Source: Rutidosis leptorrhynchoides (taxonomy: Eukaryota; Streptophyta; Magnoliopsida; Asterales; Asteraceae). From it: a stretch of 64,000 nucleotides of DNA. Made by a program: the position numbers and the translations under genes. The stretch is from positions 86,834,001-86,898,000 of the forward strand of contig NC_092342.1 of NCBI RefSeq assembly GCF_046630445.1, given 5' to 3'. The notes beneath the pieces were generated by a model. The model had not been told where the DNA came from. It ran no database searches and saw only the letters and a list, made by a program, of their open reading frames with translations. Numbering within the stretch: position 1 is the stretch's first letter; every line of letters begins with the position of its first letter. Of this stretch, positions 1 to 11,110 are shown piece by piece.

Positions 1-701
1 AGAATACATGCGCTGCTTTTACAGCTGCTTTATTAAATGCTTTTGAAATATATTTTGAACTGCGAATACATGAAATGCTTTTATAAATGTTTGACGAGAT
101 ATACACAAGCAAAACATTCCTCGAATGAATTATTATGCAGACAGAAGTTCTGCGGATTATTATTGAATTATGTGGACATGATAATTGCCACCATTGAATT
201 ATGTGGACATGATAATTGCCACCATTGAATTATGTGGACATGATAATTGCCACTAATTGATGTGAATGTTATATATCGAGAGAATGATTTTATACACAGG
301 TTATGTGTATGTTATTTTTGTGCACAAGAAATGCGTACGGTTACTAAGATTTATGAAAGATGATTTCGTACATGAGAAAGGTGTACTGTATTTAAAAGAT
401 ATCGCATGTACATTACAGGTGGGTATAGGATTCGGGCCCATTTGTACCATGCAGGATTTAAATATTGTGGTCTATCAAAATGATGAATTTTATTGTTTTA
501 CGATAAACCTATGAACTCACCAACCTTTTGGTTGACACTTGAAAGTATGTTTATTCTCAGGTTTGAAAGAAATCTTTCGCTGTGCAATGGCTCATTTTAA
601 AGATATTACATGGAGTCGTTCATGGCATTTAGACGTCAGTTCATCGTGATGATACCAGTTGTTGAAGACTTCATCCAGGTGGATTAGGACGGGTCACTAC
701 A
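1..701 (+). repeat. 5' LTR of element A (3' part only)
   Basis: This is the downstream end of a long terminal repeat whose start lies before the window. It matches 7718-8449 along its whole length with about a dozen substitutions and one 31-bp repeat-unit difference. It ends in TCACTACA, followed two bases later by a tRNA-Met primer binding site, so the element reads on the + strand. About 3 kb of this LTR should lie upstream of the window. Short ORFs inside it (37-228, 266-514) recur in the other LTR and carry no recognisable domain. Confidence 0.9.
162..254 (+). repeat. 31-bp minisatellite, 3 units, in 5' LTR of A
   Basis: Three head-to-tail copies of a 31-bp unit containing ATGTGGACATGATAATTGCC. 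The last base of the third unit differs. The matching array in the 3' LTR (7879-8002) has four units, so the two LTRs changed copy number after insertion. Confidence 0.95.
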
Positions 702-703
702 GT

Positions 704-715
704 TGGTATCAGAGC
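704..715 (+). other. Primer binding site of element A (initiator tRNA-Met)
   Basis: TGGTATCAGAGC lies two bases after the LTR end TCACTACA. This is the usual plant LTR-element primer site, complementary to the 3' end of initiator tRNA-Met. It fixes both the LTR boundary and the + orientation. Confidence 0.93.
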
Positions 716-1085
716 GGTGGTCTTAGCGAACCAGGTCTTGCATTAGCGTGTCTAACTGATAGTTGTTAGTATGCATTAGTGAGTCTGGACTTCGACCGTG
801 TCTGCATGTCAAAAGTTTTACTTATCATTTCTAGTCGAAAATCAACTGCTTATCATCCTTAAAGTCTAGACACGTCTTACTGCCTCTATTGCATAGACAG
901 TGTATAGATAAATTCATATCTTAGCGTATCTGTTATTGTTACCTTTGCTTGACAGCTTCCGTAGATTGCTCCGTAACTTATGGGATTTTTAGTATTATAT
1001 ATGCATATGTAAATTATGTATTGCAGGGTACTAATCTACATCCTATTTTATTTCTTATCGAAAATCCTTCATCTGATCGTACGAG

Positions 1086-1616
1086 ATGAGTCCCTCAGAT
1101 TTCGATAGCTATTCCGATAGTTAATCCGACAGCTATTCCGACATGGATATTCACCTAAGCTCCAAAAGCGGTGTCACCAGAATGAATCAATCAATCAGTC
1201 ATCCCCAATTCATCTGATGGGTTCGTAGTCGATTTAAACAAAGGAGACGCGAAGAAGGCGATCCTTTTCATCCACCAAATTGTCCTCTTGGCGAAGAACC
1301 TGAAGCACCTACCGGTGAGTTTATCCGAAACACCATTTTCAGCCTCATTTCCAGGATATCTCGACACGATTATATTCTATCCACAATTCTAAACCTTATT
1401 CATCCACTTGTTCCGACCGACAATCATCCCGGAGTAATAGCAGAAGTCAACGAGCTTCGCGCCCGAGTTGTAACCTTGGGAAATATGGTGCAAAATGTAT
1501 CAGCTTCAGCAACATCACCGGCACCAACAGTATCACCAACATCAATACCAGTACCATCAACAACCCAAGTTTCAACATCACACGCCTCAACGTCTCATTA
1601 TGTATCTCGAGCATAA
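1086..1616 (+). pseudogene. Gag-like ORF of element A, two in-frame stops
   Basis: One reading frame runs for 176 codons from ATG at 1086 to TAA at 1614-1616, broken only by TAA at 1122-1124 and TGA at 1215-1217. The N-terminal part is Ser/Asp-rich. A basic patch (RFKQRRRE) follows the second stop. Next comes a Pro/Glu stretch, a helix-forming segment (EAPTGEFIRNTIFSLISR), a charged segment (VIAEVNELRARVVTLGNMVQ) that could form a short coiled coil, and a Ser/Thr/Pro tail with repeated SP and TS. It follows the primer site where gag belongs, but it has neither a recognisable retrotransposon gag domain nor a zinc knuckle. I infer a reduced structural protein of a non-autonomous element. The long open frame apart from two point-type stops suggests recent loss. 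Confidence 0.6.
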
Positions 1617-3334
1617 TCAACATTTTACGAATCGTTCTACATCATTTATCTTCGTTCGACATGACGATTATATAATCTTCAATATTTTAGAGATTATATA
1701 TTCTAGTTTTAACGGTAAATCAAATGAGATTAATATCACATTAACTCATTAAATCCATGATTATATCTGAAGAAAATATATATGTATATATATTTTCATA
1801 AAGAGTGTAATTAAAAATTCTTTCGTACAAACTGTTAATGGTGAAAATATTTTAACGGGTAGGTAATACCCGAGGAATACTTAGATTTCACATTAATAAG
1901 TTACTGTGTACATTCTTTGAATCTGATTCAACAGTCATTTACTATCCTACTTACACCCACAGATATACGTATCCATTCACCGCAGAATAACCATTTTCGT
2001 TCAATTTCATATTTGGATTTTCATTTATCAGAATCCAACAAGTGGCATAATGAAGAAAACATTGGACAAAATAAAATTTGTTAGAAACAAACAATTTAAT
2101 TATGAGAAATTCTATTAAGAATCCACGCTAACAAAATCCTAGCTAACTGTTCCTAGTTAACTGTTAATTCCATATTACATTTTATCGCAATTTACATTCT
2201 CGCAATATTATTTATTGTCATTTAATTTATGTTATTTACTTTACGCACTTTATTTATCGTTATTTAATTTCTGTTATTTATTTTATGCACTTTAAATATC
2301 GGGACACGTATACAAGGTTTTGACATATCATATCGACGCATTTATATATATTATTTGGAATAACCATAGACACTCTATATGCAGTAATGATCGAGTTCTC
2401 TATACAGGGTTGAGGTTGATTCTACAATAATATATATATAATTTGAGTTGTGATCGAGTCTGAGACATGTACACGGGTCACGATACGTATTAATTAATTC
2501 GAATATTATATATTAAATTATATATGAATTATTGGACTATCGACTGTGGACTAATAACATTGGACAACTAAAATGAATTAAAATATTGAATATAACATAT
2601 GAAACTAAACATTTCTTCAAGTTTGCCACTTGATTTCATCTTAAACTTCATTTGTATCTTGACGATTACAATCTGCGTACAAACCTTTCATGATTCTTGA
2701 AAACACCTCAATCGAGAGAATGAATCAACCGCACTTCAGCTACGGAAGGAAAGATTAGTGCATATAGTTATGCACCTGAAAACACTCAGAACCTGAGTAA
2801 ACGTTTAACACGTATCTGTGCTAGCTCCTTTGGCATTGTTATTACCGAAAATAACATTACAATTCTTTTTCAAATTAGTCAATTTTGTCACAGCTCCAGC
2901 AAGTCAACTTCGATTTTCATTCGAATTAGCCTTACTATAACCTTGATATATATACGTGCTCTTTTATTGGTACCTAAAAACCTTTTATATTCCACCATAT
3001 TACCAGCAGATGTACCAGCATTCTTGTCGCTCCTTGGTTTAAATATCTCCGACAAATCACTATATTTATCTATTGAAGTCTCATCATGAACTCATCTGCA
3101 TCTTATAACGAGAACTGACATACCAATTACCGGGAATCAGCAATCAGTACTTTGAAAACTCACAGCATATCTACATCAACAGTATTAGGTATAACATTCA
3201 TCTCTTAGAATCATGATCTTTCATCTGAAATCCTGAAAAGAACTCAGTCTACAAATCAATACTCTGAATGTTGAAAAAGCTGAATGAATCAGCAGAAACC
3301 GTAGACGACCATAAACGACCTTAATTATCGGAAG

Positions 3335-3604
3335 TTGATGATAAAGAATAGTATGTTGGAAAAGCTCGGAAAAGTTGGAACTGGAAAACAGATTGAGCTA
3401 ACCATGAAGGAGACTCTGAATAAATCACAAGGACTAAACTTGTACATAAAGAATCCTGATGATTCTGTATCTGATGAAATCTTTAGTGAACGCCTTGCTT
3501 CTGAATCTAAACCCTTACGGATAAATCTTCTCTATCATCCTTCAATATTAGAAATTCCAAGATATCATCGTATCTTTCATTATAAATATCCTCAATATTT
3601 CTGA
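3335..3604 (+). pseudogene. Small ORF remnant of unknown function in element A
   Basis: An 89-codon open frame lies in the second half of the interior. The encoded peptide is charged and Lys/Glu-rich in the first half (LEKLGKVGTGKQIELTMKET) and aromatic and His/Tyr-rich at the end. Codon-like composition stands out against the surrounding AT-rich DNA, and similar-looking but interrupted coding extends upstream from about 3090. No known domain was recognised. It could be the tail of a second element protein or a captured fragment. Confidence 0.35.
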
Positions 3605-4718
3605 AGATATCTTCATAAATATTCTCGTCCGATATTAATTATCTCTTCGTGCTATCAGTGTTACATCATATAGAAACTGTTAGTTTCTATATTCTGTAAA
3701 CTTTCGAGCTTAAAATATGAATGTTATTGAAGTAATGTTGTGAACTGATGCATGAGTTAGTATAATATAATGACACTTGATCAACGTGATTATATTACAG
3801 TAAGTCATGCTGAGTTTCTAATGAAACGTGATGATTCACAGTACCATCATCATGTGCCATGTTACACGACTCTTACATTCTGTCTAACCTCTAAACATAT
3901 TAAGAACATATCTTATTGATAGTTGTATCCTTTCGAATATTCTAGTAATTTGACAAATCAAGATCGTGCCATTACGATTTCCTTCTTAGAACATTAACTA
4001 TGTTCATCCAAAAACTTTATACCTATGAATTCTGGACCATTATCTGCTTAACTTAAAGTCGGGAAGATGCACAAAAACATCAAGCCCTGGAATATAAGGG
4101 AAGATATAAACCCCGACAACAACACCTAAATTACAAACCGTGTATATCAATACGTATCGCAACGTAAAGACACGGGAGAATTAAAAACACTATAACCCCA
4201 AGGTAATGGTAGATGAAAAAGAAGAATGATAGATATGAAAGTTAAAAGGATATCAAGGATCAAGATGGGATGGAGCATCTTAACAAATGCTTTAAAGTAT
4301 GAATTGAGAAGAAAGAATAGAAGGTGTGAGATGAAAGGAAACGAAGACGGTGGATTTATAGTGAAATATCCGACAGAGAAATCAAGGTGAAATATCGCAT
4401 TAAATCAAAGAAGATCCTAATTTCCTTAATCGCCGAAGAACCAAATCTTATCTCGAAGATTTTCTTTAATCCCTTGAATTTCGGAATCCAACCCTAACTA
4501 CATCAAAAGATAAGACGCACCTTATTATGTAATTTTAACCAAGACAGCGTCAAAAAGCTAAGACGAATCTCTATTTCTTCATTTCACTCTTTTGTGATAG
4601 TTCTAGTTGTACTCTTCGAATAATCGAATTGTTTTATCCATATTAATCAATAATGATAAAACTCTAACTCATATTTGTCATGAAAATATTTTTATTGTTA
4701 GCCATGACGACCTCAATC

Positions 4719-4754
4719 AAATTTCGGGACGAAATTTCTTTAACGGGTAGGTAC
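4719..4754 (+). other. Palindrome and polypurine tract of element A
   Basis: AAATTTCGGGACGAAATTT (4719-4737), an 8-bp inverted repeat around GGA, is followed by a purine-rich TAACGGGTAGGTA just before the LTR start TGTAGTGACC. This is where plus-strand DNA synthesis would be primed. The same 19-bp palindrome precedes the 3' LTR of element D on the other strand (20717-20735). Confidence 0.8.
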
Positions 4755-4929
4755 TGTAGTGACCCGGAAAATTTCGACTAATTTTAAATCAAACTCTCGA
4801 TACGATATTGTATTTTCAACACGATAAGCAAAGTCTATTAAACCGAGTCTCAAAATTTTTGAACGGTTTCATGAAATCATTTGACCTTCGACCAGTTCCG
4901 ACGATTCACGAATAATTAATTGTAACTTG

Positions 4930-4960
<31 letters not shown>

Positions 4961-6635
4961 CATAATAATTGGAAATATAATTTTAAATATTGTGTGTTGT
5001 TGTTACTAAAATTTATTTATGTAAATTAAAATAAAAAATAGGATATTATAATAATTATTATTTAAAGTATATCTCTATATATAAATAAAGTATATTAAAA
5101 ATAAATATTAAATGATTGTAATACTCGTTGAACGATTCGATTATTAATTAGAGAAGTTTAAATTCGAACTTATGTGATTTTAGAATAAACGGTGATCCGA
5201 AAATAAGTTCTATAAATTTTAGACTTATTAAAAATATATTTAGGAACTATCTGTTAAGTTTTGACACTTTTTATATTTTACCCAAAAATGAGAGGGACAG
5301 TTGATGTAATCTTTATTTAACAAATTAAGGATCGAATTTTATACCATAATGACTAAAATAAATAAATATAATTACTGTAAAAATATGGAATTTTTCTGAA
5401 GACTTTTTATTCGCCACTAAGTGAACAACGGGGCACGATACACAGTCCGTGAAAACTGTTGGCAGGTTAATCCAATTTAGCGGGCTGTTGTATCTTTTCA
5501 ATTCTTCTTTTTCATTCCTCACATGAATTACTGTTAACTTATATTATATTATAATCAATTATTAGATTAGTTTTATAATTAAAATATATACCTATATCTA
5601 TATGTATACGAGACACATAGATAATAAGCAAACCCCGTCAACCTTGATCTCTGCCGCCATTTACAGCTACCACCGGCCACCACGTCTACAGAAACCACCG
5701 GCCACCCTCTCCCTTACCACCACTCATCATGAACAACAACCATCGCCACCATTCCATTTTATTCTCTCTATTTTCGCATGCCATAAGCAAACATTCACCA
5801 CTACGACACCATGTACAACCACCAATCTCCACCACCAACAGTCGTCATCGCCACCGTATCCTCCATCTACAATCACCACCACCATCTCTCATATTCTTTC
5901 TCCTCTCCAACTACAAGATTATTTTTTTCGAATTACTTATATGTTCCTGTCAAATGGAAAGCTGCATATAGCAGCTGTCCTTGCTGCTGTGTGCAGCCGT
6001 GAACCACCAAGGAACACCTCCACCACCTCAACCGTCGACCACTCACTTCACCACCTTCACGATACCATATATTTTTTTTCTGTTTACTATTCAATCGAAC
6101 ACAGCTACCATGCTGTTTAGTTATGTATTTTTTCTGTTCAAGAACTCGATCAAACACCCATCATTACCTTGTCATGCTATAGCTATTCAAATGAAGATGT
6201 TAAAATAAAGTGTAGACGATGTACAGTAACTTTAAAGGAAGATGAAGGTAATATAATTATAGATGAAGTTTAGCGATTTAAAATAACGATGATGTTATTC
6301 ATATTATGATTACAATTATGATATAATTATGATTAAGTTATGAGTAGGATTATGATTATTAACATGACGATAATGATCATTTAAGAAAATAGATGATGAT
6401 AATGATGGTAATTAGCGAAGATGATGATGATGGATATGATAGTAAGAGGGATGGTAATGATAGATGATGTGAGGATGATGAATACTTGATGATATAATGT
6501 TATACGATCTTGTTCCCACTTTTTGTAAAAATTTAGAATAAGGATGAATAGTTCTGGGTCTTGTTTGAGGAGAAGGAGGAAAACAAATAAAGGATAAGAA
6601 AATTTTAGGAGAGAATTAAACAGATAAGGAGTAAC

Positions 6636-7085
6636 AGATCAGTGGTTAGGTATGTGTGTGGGGGAAAGAGAGGTCCTGTGTTCAATTCTTGCCTTCAGCA
6701 CTTTTCTTTTCTTTTTATTAAATAGACAGCTTCTCAAGTCAAGTCCATTGGGCTTGATAAATTAAATCTTGTGCCAGAACTATCGAATTGCTGCAGAATT
6801 ATAGTTGTGCCACCAAGTTATTTCGGGCTATATAGTTGTTTAATCACGATTGGGCTGATTAAGTGTAGTTGGGCCGAGATTGTCTGTTGGGCCGAAGTTA
6901 TACTCTTGGGCCAAGTATGGTTCTGTTGGGCTTATGAGTTAAGATGATGAGGTATGAGATCTGAGATAATACGGGTTAACATGTTTGGGAGTAAAATAAA
7001 TTCATGAAGTGAGCAAAGAGCTCAATGGCATAAAGGTTGTGTTGTCTAGCATGAGGTCATGGGTTCGAGTCCCGTCTGAAGCATT
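6636..7085 (+). repeat. Two tRNA-like (SINE-head-like) segments in the LTR of A
   Basis: At 7019-7085 there is an A-box-like AGCTCAATGGCA and a perfect B-box GGTTCGAGTCC (7062-7072), followed by TGAAGCATTT. At about 6639-6705 a related but decayed copy has AGTGGTTAGG and a degenerate B-box (TGTTCAATTCT), followed by TTCAGCACTTTT. These are internal RNA polymerase III promoter boxes as in tRNA-derived SINEs. Neither segment folds into an obvious full tRNA, so I do not call a tRNA gene. Confidence 0.45.
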
Positions 7086-7120
7086 TCTTTTTAGGAGGGT
7101 ATACACTTAATTCCCATTTC

Positions 7121-7121
<1 letters not shown>

Positions 7122-7209
<88 letters not shown>
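7122..7209 (+). repeat. (ATT)n microsatellite
   Basis: About 29 uninterrupted ATT units, followed to about 7470 by a degraded ATT/ATC-rich tract. It lies inside the 3' LTR of element A. The matching place in the 5' LTR is outside the window. Confidence 0.98.
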
Positions 7210-7210
<1 letters not shown>

Positions 7211-7878
7211 ATCATTATTATGATTAAAGATAAAAAATTATTATCACCATTAATATTATTATCATTATTATTATTAACATTATTATTATTAATATTATTA
7301 ATATCATTATCATGATTTATAAATATACATGATTATTATCATTATTTTGATTATCATTAATAATATTATTATTATCATGGTTATTATTACTATAATTATT
7401 TTTATTACTAAGTATTATTACTATTATTATTATTATAAGATAATAAAACTTTTATTTATTATTATTATTTTACCAAATAACAATTAGTTACATAAAAATA
7501 TAATTAACACATATAACATATAATTTAACAAGTATATCATTAATAATATATATATTCGTTCAATTACGATTATATGTTTTAATATATATAAATGATATAG
7601 GTTCGTGAATCCGAGGCCAACCCTATACTTGTTCAATGTCGTTCTATGTATTTTTACTACAAAATACATTAGGTGAGTTCATTTGATTCCCTTTTACTCT
7701 TTACATTTTTGGGACTGAGAATACATGCGCTGCTTTTACAGCTGCTTTATTAAATGCTTTTGAAATATATTTTGAACTGCGAATACATGAAATGCTTTTA
7801 TAAATGTTTGACGAGATATACACAAGCAAAACATTCCTCGAATGAATTATTATGCAGACAGAAGTTCTGCGGATTATT

Positions 7879-8002
7879 ATTGAATTATGTGGACATGATA
7901 ATTGCCACCATTGAATTATGTGGACATGATAATTGCCACCATTGAATTATGTGGACATGATAATTGCCACCATTGAATTATGTGGACATGATAAGTGCCA
8001 CC
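7879..8002 (+). repeat. 31-bp minisatellite, 4 units, in 3' LTR of A
   Basis: Four copies of the unit described at 162-254. The fourth has a variant (ATAAGTGCC). The extra unit explains the change in offset between the LTRs from 7717 to 7748 bp. Confidence 0.95.
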
Positions 8003-8449
8003 AATTGATGTGAATGTTATATATCGAGAGAATGATTTTATACACAGGTTATGTGTATGTTATTTTTGTGCACAAGAAATGTGTACGGTTACTAAGATTT
8101 ATGAAAGATGATTTCGTACACGAGAAAGGTGTACTGTATTTAAAAGATATCGCATGTACATTAAAGGTGGGTATAGGATTCGGGCCCATTTGTACCATGC
8201 AGGATTTAAATATTCTGGTCTATCAAAATGATGAATTTTATTGTTTTACGATAAACCTATGAACTCACCAACCTTTTGGTTGACACTTGAAAGCATGTTT
8301 ATTCTCAGGTTTGAAAGAAATCTTCCGCTGTGCAATGGCTCATTTTAAAGATATTACGTGGAGTCATTCATGGCATTTAGATGTCAGTTCATCGTGATGA
8401 TACCAGTTGTTGAAGACTTCGTCCAGGTGGATTAGGACGGGTCACTACA

Positions 8450-9120
8450 CGCGAGAATTGGTTAGCGATAATGGTGCTCAAATAGCGAAAGATCCTTTTA
8501 AGACATGGTGCACTGATTTAAATATCGTACAAAAGTTTACATCAGTGGCGCACCCACAAGCTAATGGTTTATGCGAAGTAACCAACCGCGATATAGTAAG
8601 CGGTATTAAAAAGAGGTTGTGCGAAAAGCGAACTGGCTGGGTAGATGAATTACCCAATGTGTTATGGGCACATCGCACAACATTTAAGAAAAGCACAGGG
8701 GAAACACCTTTTAGTTTGGTGTATGGTTCTGAGGCAGTAATCCCCGCAGAAATTCTGGTACCGACGCATAGAGTTACTAACTTCAAGGAAGAAGCAAATA
8801 ATGATGCGTTGAGTGAGAATCTAAATTTCATTGAAGAGCGGAGGTTAATGGCTGCTATCAGAGAAGCGAATAATAAACAGCAAATAGCTAAGTATTATAA
8901 CAAAAGAGTGCGTGCTTTATCCTTCGCTATAGGCGAATGGGTACTGTGAAATAACGAAGCAAGCAGAGCAGAAAAGCTTGGTAAGTTGGGTCCTAACTGG
9001 GAAGGCCCTTATCAAATTGTAGCAATTAATGCGGCAGGTTCATATAAGCTCGCGGATATGGAAGGACGAACTTTGCCTAATGCGTGGCATGATGTTTTAT
9101 TAAAGCGATATTACGCATAG
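8450..9120 (+). pseudogene. Integrase core end and C-terminus, Tat-like Ty3/gypsy (element B)
   Basis: Integrase inserts reverse-transcribed element DNA into the genome. The frame shows the second half of the core: SDNGAQ (the catalytic Asp region), then TSVAHPQANGLCEVTNRDIV with the catalytic Glu region, then ELPNVLWAHRTT and GETPFSLVYGSEAVIPAE. A C-terminal domain follows with KLGPNWEGPYQI and a final NAWHDVLLKRYYA before a stop. These phrases are typical of Tat-lineage gypsy integrases. The first half of pol is missing because element A is inserted at 8449. An in-frame TGA at 8947-8949, probably from CGA, breaks the C-terminal domain. The ATG at 8407 belongs to the LTR of A and is not a real start. 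Confidence 0.88.
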
Positions 9121-9829
9121 CTTAGCGAAAATTATCAAGGATATATGTACAAAGTGCGAAATTAGATACAAGGCATATGGCTGATATACTTATTATGTGA
9201 TCTTGTTTTTAATTTTTTGCAAGTCTTGATCACGCTTGTAGAAATTTTAAGAATAGTCACTTGTAAAAGTACGCGAAAAGTTTATTTGTGAAATGCGAAT
9301 AGTTATGAAATGTTTTACAGTTTGTTTCATAATGCTATAGTATTTTGCAGTGTTTAAATAAGCAAAGTGATGAAATTGCCCACTTTTGCATGTGAATTAT
9401 TGCGAAAGGAATTTTATATCCTAAGTATTTGATTTTGCCAATGCTTAGATGCTTCACAATGCTGATTAATTGCCTAAGGATCGTTTCGGCGGACTTAGAA
9501 GATTCATAACGTATAAGCATATACGCATACAGATTGTTTCGCAAAAGTACGCATTTATTATGTGCACAATAATATATGTTGAAAATTGCAAAGGACAAGT
9601 TTGTGTTATGAATATTGTTGATAAAAGTGCTATATAAATAAAGAGTACTCGCGAATAAATATGAAAAAATAAAGTTTCATTGATAACGGCGTAGAGATAG
9701 CTGCGCGCTAATTTCTACAATATTTTATTCTAGCTTAGATAAGTCAAGATCAAAGATGTCTTTTAAAGTGGCATCATCTTGTTGACTTATTGCAGTAACT
9801 TTGTTGATTGGAATATCCTCTAAGCTTGC
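9121..9829 (+). other. Untranslated spacer of element B after pol
   Basis: AT-rich DNA between the pol stop and the 3' end of the antisense gene. No domain or repeat was recognised. The left border of the 29.6-kb tandem duplication falls here, at 9715. Confidence 0.6.
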
Positions 9830-10980
9830 TTATGTAGTAGTAGCTGCTTCACGTGCTTCTGCAAGTGAACAAACGCGATCTCCAATGGCGGGAGGCAGAG
9901 GATCTAGTATGGTGCAATGTTGAGCAATTTTATCCAGAAACACTACTCTCTCGCGCAGTCGTAAAGCAGCTGCATAAGTGGAAAACAGAACATTCACGGG
10001 ACGTGAATTGAGAACCTTTTTAGCAAACTCCGGTAGGTGTTGGCGGAGTTGCGTGAACTCAAGCTTCGCGGAAGCTGCCGCGGCCAGAGCGGTGTCTCTC
10101 TTTGCAGTAAGCCTTGAAACCTCCTCTTGCAATGCAGAGATTGTGGTTTCAAAATTCTTTTGTTTGTCAGCTGTAGTAGACACCTGTAGCTTCAATTCAT
10201 CTACCGTGGTTTTGGCCGCGGTGAGCTCATAGGAGAGATCAACACAGCATTTCTCGCTGTTTTCAGCCTTGATCCTCTCAACATTGTACTTCTGCTGTTC
10301 AGCTCCAAGCACATTGAAAAATTGTTCTTGCCGGCATATCATATCATACGCCGAGTTGAAGCACATGTAGAAGTTTTGAATAAAACTGTTGTGCGCATCA
10401 AGTGCAGAAAGTTTGGAGAATTCGCGGCGAAGCTCGCCGGGGATTGCTAACTTCATTTGCTGGCGCTGATCCAGAGCAGCGCCAGCTGATGCATAAGTAT
10501 ATCCTGATAGACCATCAATTCGCACTCCATACGAGTCAGGAGGAGTGCGGAATAGCTCCGTGATTTGTGCCGCAGAATCAGGGCTAGGAAAAACTAGATT
10601 GAAAGGCGAGCCTCCTGTAAAACAGTGCGATTATTATAATAGCAACAATAAATATTACAAAAACTGGCATGAATCAAAGATGATTGTGTTATACCAGTTT
10701 GTTGGTCTCCTTCATAATCCGATATGATCGGATTATCGTATAAAGGAGTGATTTGTTTGAGTTTCTTGCTCTGCGATGATGGTGGCGTTTGCAGCTGTCG
10801 TTTTGTGGAACTTGGTTGTGATGTTGGTGATTTCGACGTCAAATCAACGATGGGAATAGCCTGTTTCTCCTGTTTGATTTGATGCTCGGTAGATGCCGAA
10901 GATTTAGCATCTTGGCTCGTTAGCAACTTTGTAATTAAAGCTTTAGGATCCACCTTACGATCGACCTCGTCAATTTTCAT
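9830..10980 (-). CDS. Antisense two-exon gene of element B, 356 aa, coiled-coil protein (copy 1)
   Basis: This gene lies between pol and the 3' LTR of element B, opposite in direction. Exon 1 is 10980-10695 from ATG, the intron 10694-10615 (80 bp, GT...AG), and exon 2 10614-9830, ending in TAA. The spliced length is 1071 bp, exactly 357 codons, with no internal stop. Residues 1-95 are Lys/Ser/Thr/Pro-rich with basic patches (STKRQLQ, SKKLKQ) that could be a nuclear signal. Residues about 200-297 are a long charged Ala/Leu/Glu/Lys stretch, very probably a coiled coil. The end contains AALRLRERVVFLD. No catalytic domain was recognised. Extra antisense ORFs at this position are known from Tat/Ogre-type elements. 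A TATA-like box lies about 115 bp upstream of the ATG. The splice sites are inferred by reading; the function is unknown. Confidence 0.72.
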
Positions 10981-11094
10981 TTTTGATTAAGGTGGAGAAG
11001 TTGTGTTTGAAGAACTTGTAAAGGTTAATAGCAAATGTATATAATTGCGAATTGTAGTAGAGAAAGCAAGTGGAAAATTAGTGATTGTGAATCA

Positions 11095-11110
11095 CGATAT
11101 ATATATAGGG
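11095..11110 (-). promoter_or_regulatory. TATA box for the antisense gene (copy 1)
   Basis: On the minus strand CCCTATATATATATCG lies about 115 bp upstream of the ATG at 10980. The sequence between is CT/A-rich and without upstream ATG clutter, as expected of a plant 5' untranslated region. Position and composition are seen; promoter activity is inferred. Confidence 0.5.

Larger units (their letters stand above)
702..4754 (+). mobile_element. Element A interior (non-autonomous gypsy-like, LARD type)
   Basis: This is the roughly 4-kb interior between the primer binding site (704-715) and a polypurine tract just before the 3' LTR. No protease, reverse transcriptase, RNase H or integrase motif is visible in any frame. 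Only two decayed small ORFs can be seen, at 1086-1616 and about 3335-3604. Large LTRs around a non-coding interior is the description of a large retrotransposon derivative (LARD), which needs enzymes from a partner. I recognised nothing in 1617-3334 or 3605-4715 apart from AT-rich and purine-rich stretches and a second copy of the polypurine-tract sequence near 1852-1865. Confidence 0.8.
4755..8449 (+). repeat. 3' LTR of element A (3.7 kb)
   Basis: It starts TGTAGTGACCCG and ends CGGGTCACTACA, with matching inverted ends. Its last 730 bp match 1-701. It contains low-complexity coding-like DNA (a His/Thr/Pro-rich frame at 5602-6120, probably not a gene), two tRNA-like segments, an (ATT)n microsatellite and a four-unit 31-bp minisatellite. 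Integrase coding sequence of element B resumes immediately after it, so A is inserted in B. The bases after the insertion are CGCGA. The matching target duplication would lie upstream of the window. Confidence 0.9.

Noticed and set aside
5602-6120. 172-codon ORF on the plus strand
   Set aside because: His/Thr/Pro/Ser low-complexity product from a CCACCA-rich LTR stretch, with overlapping ORFs in the other frames; no domain.
7010-7085. A genuine tRNA gene
   Set aside because: The B-box is perfect, but the acceptor and anticodon stems do not pair convincingly.
8478-8831. 117-codon minus-strand ORF
   Set aside because: Antisense shadow of the element B integrase frame.
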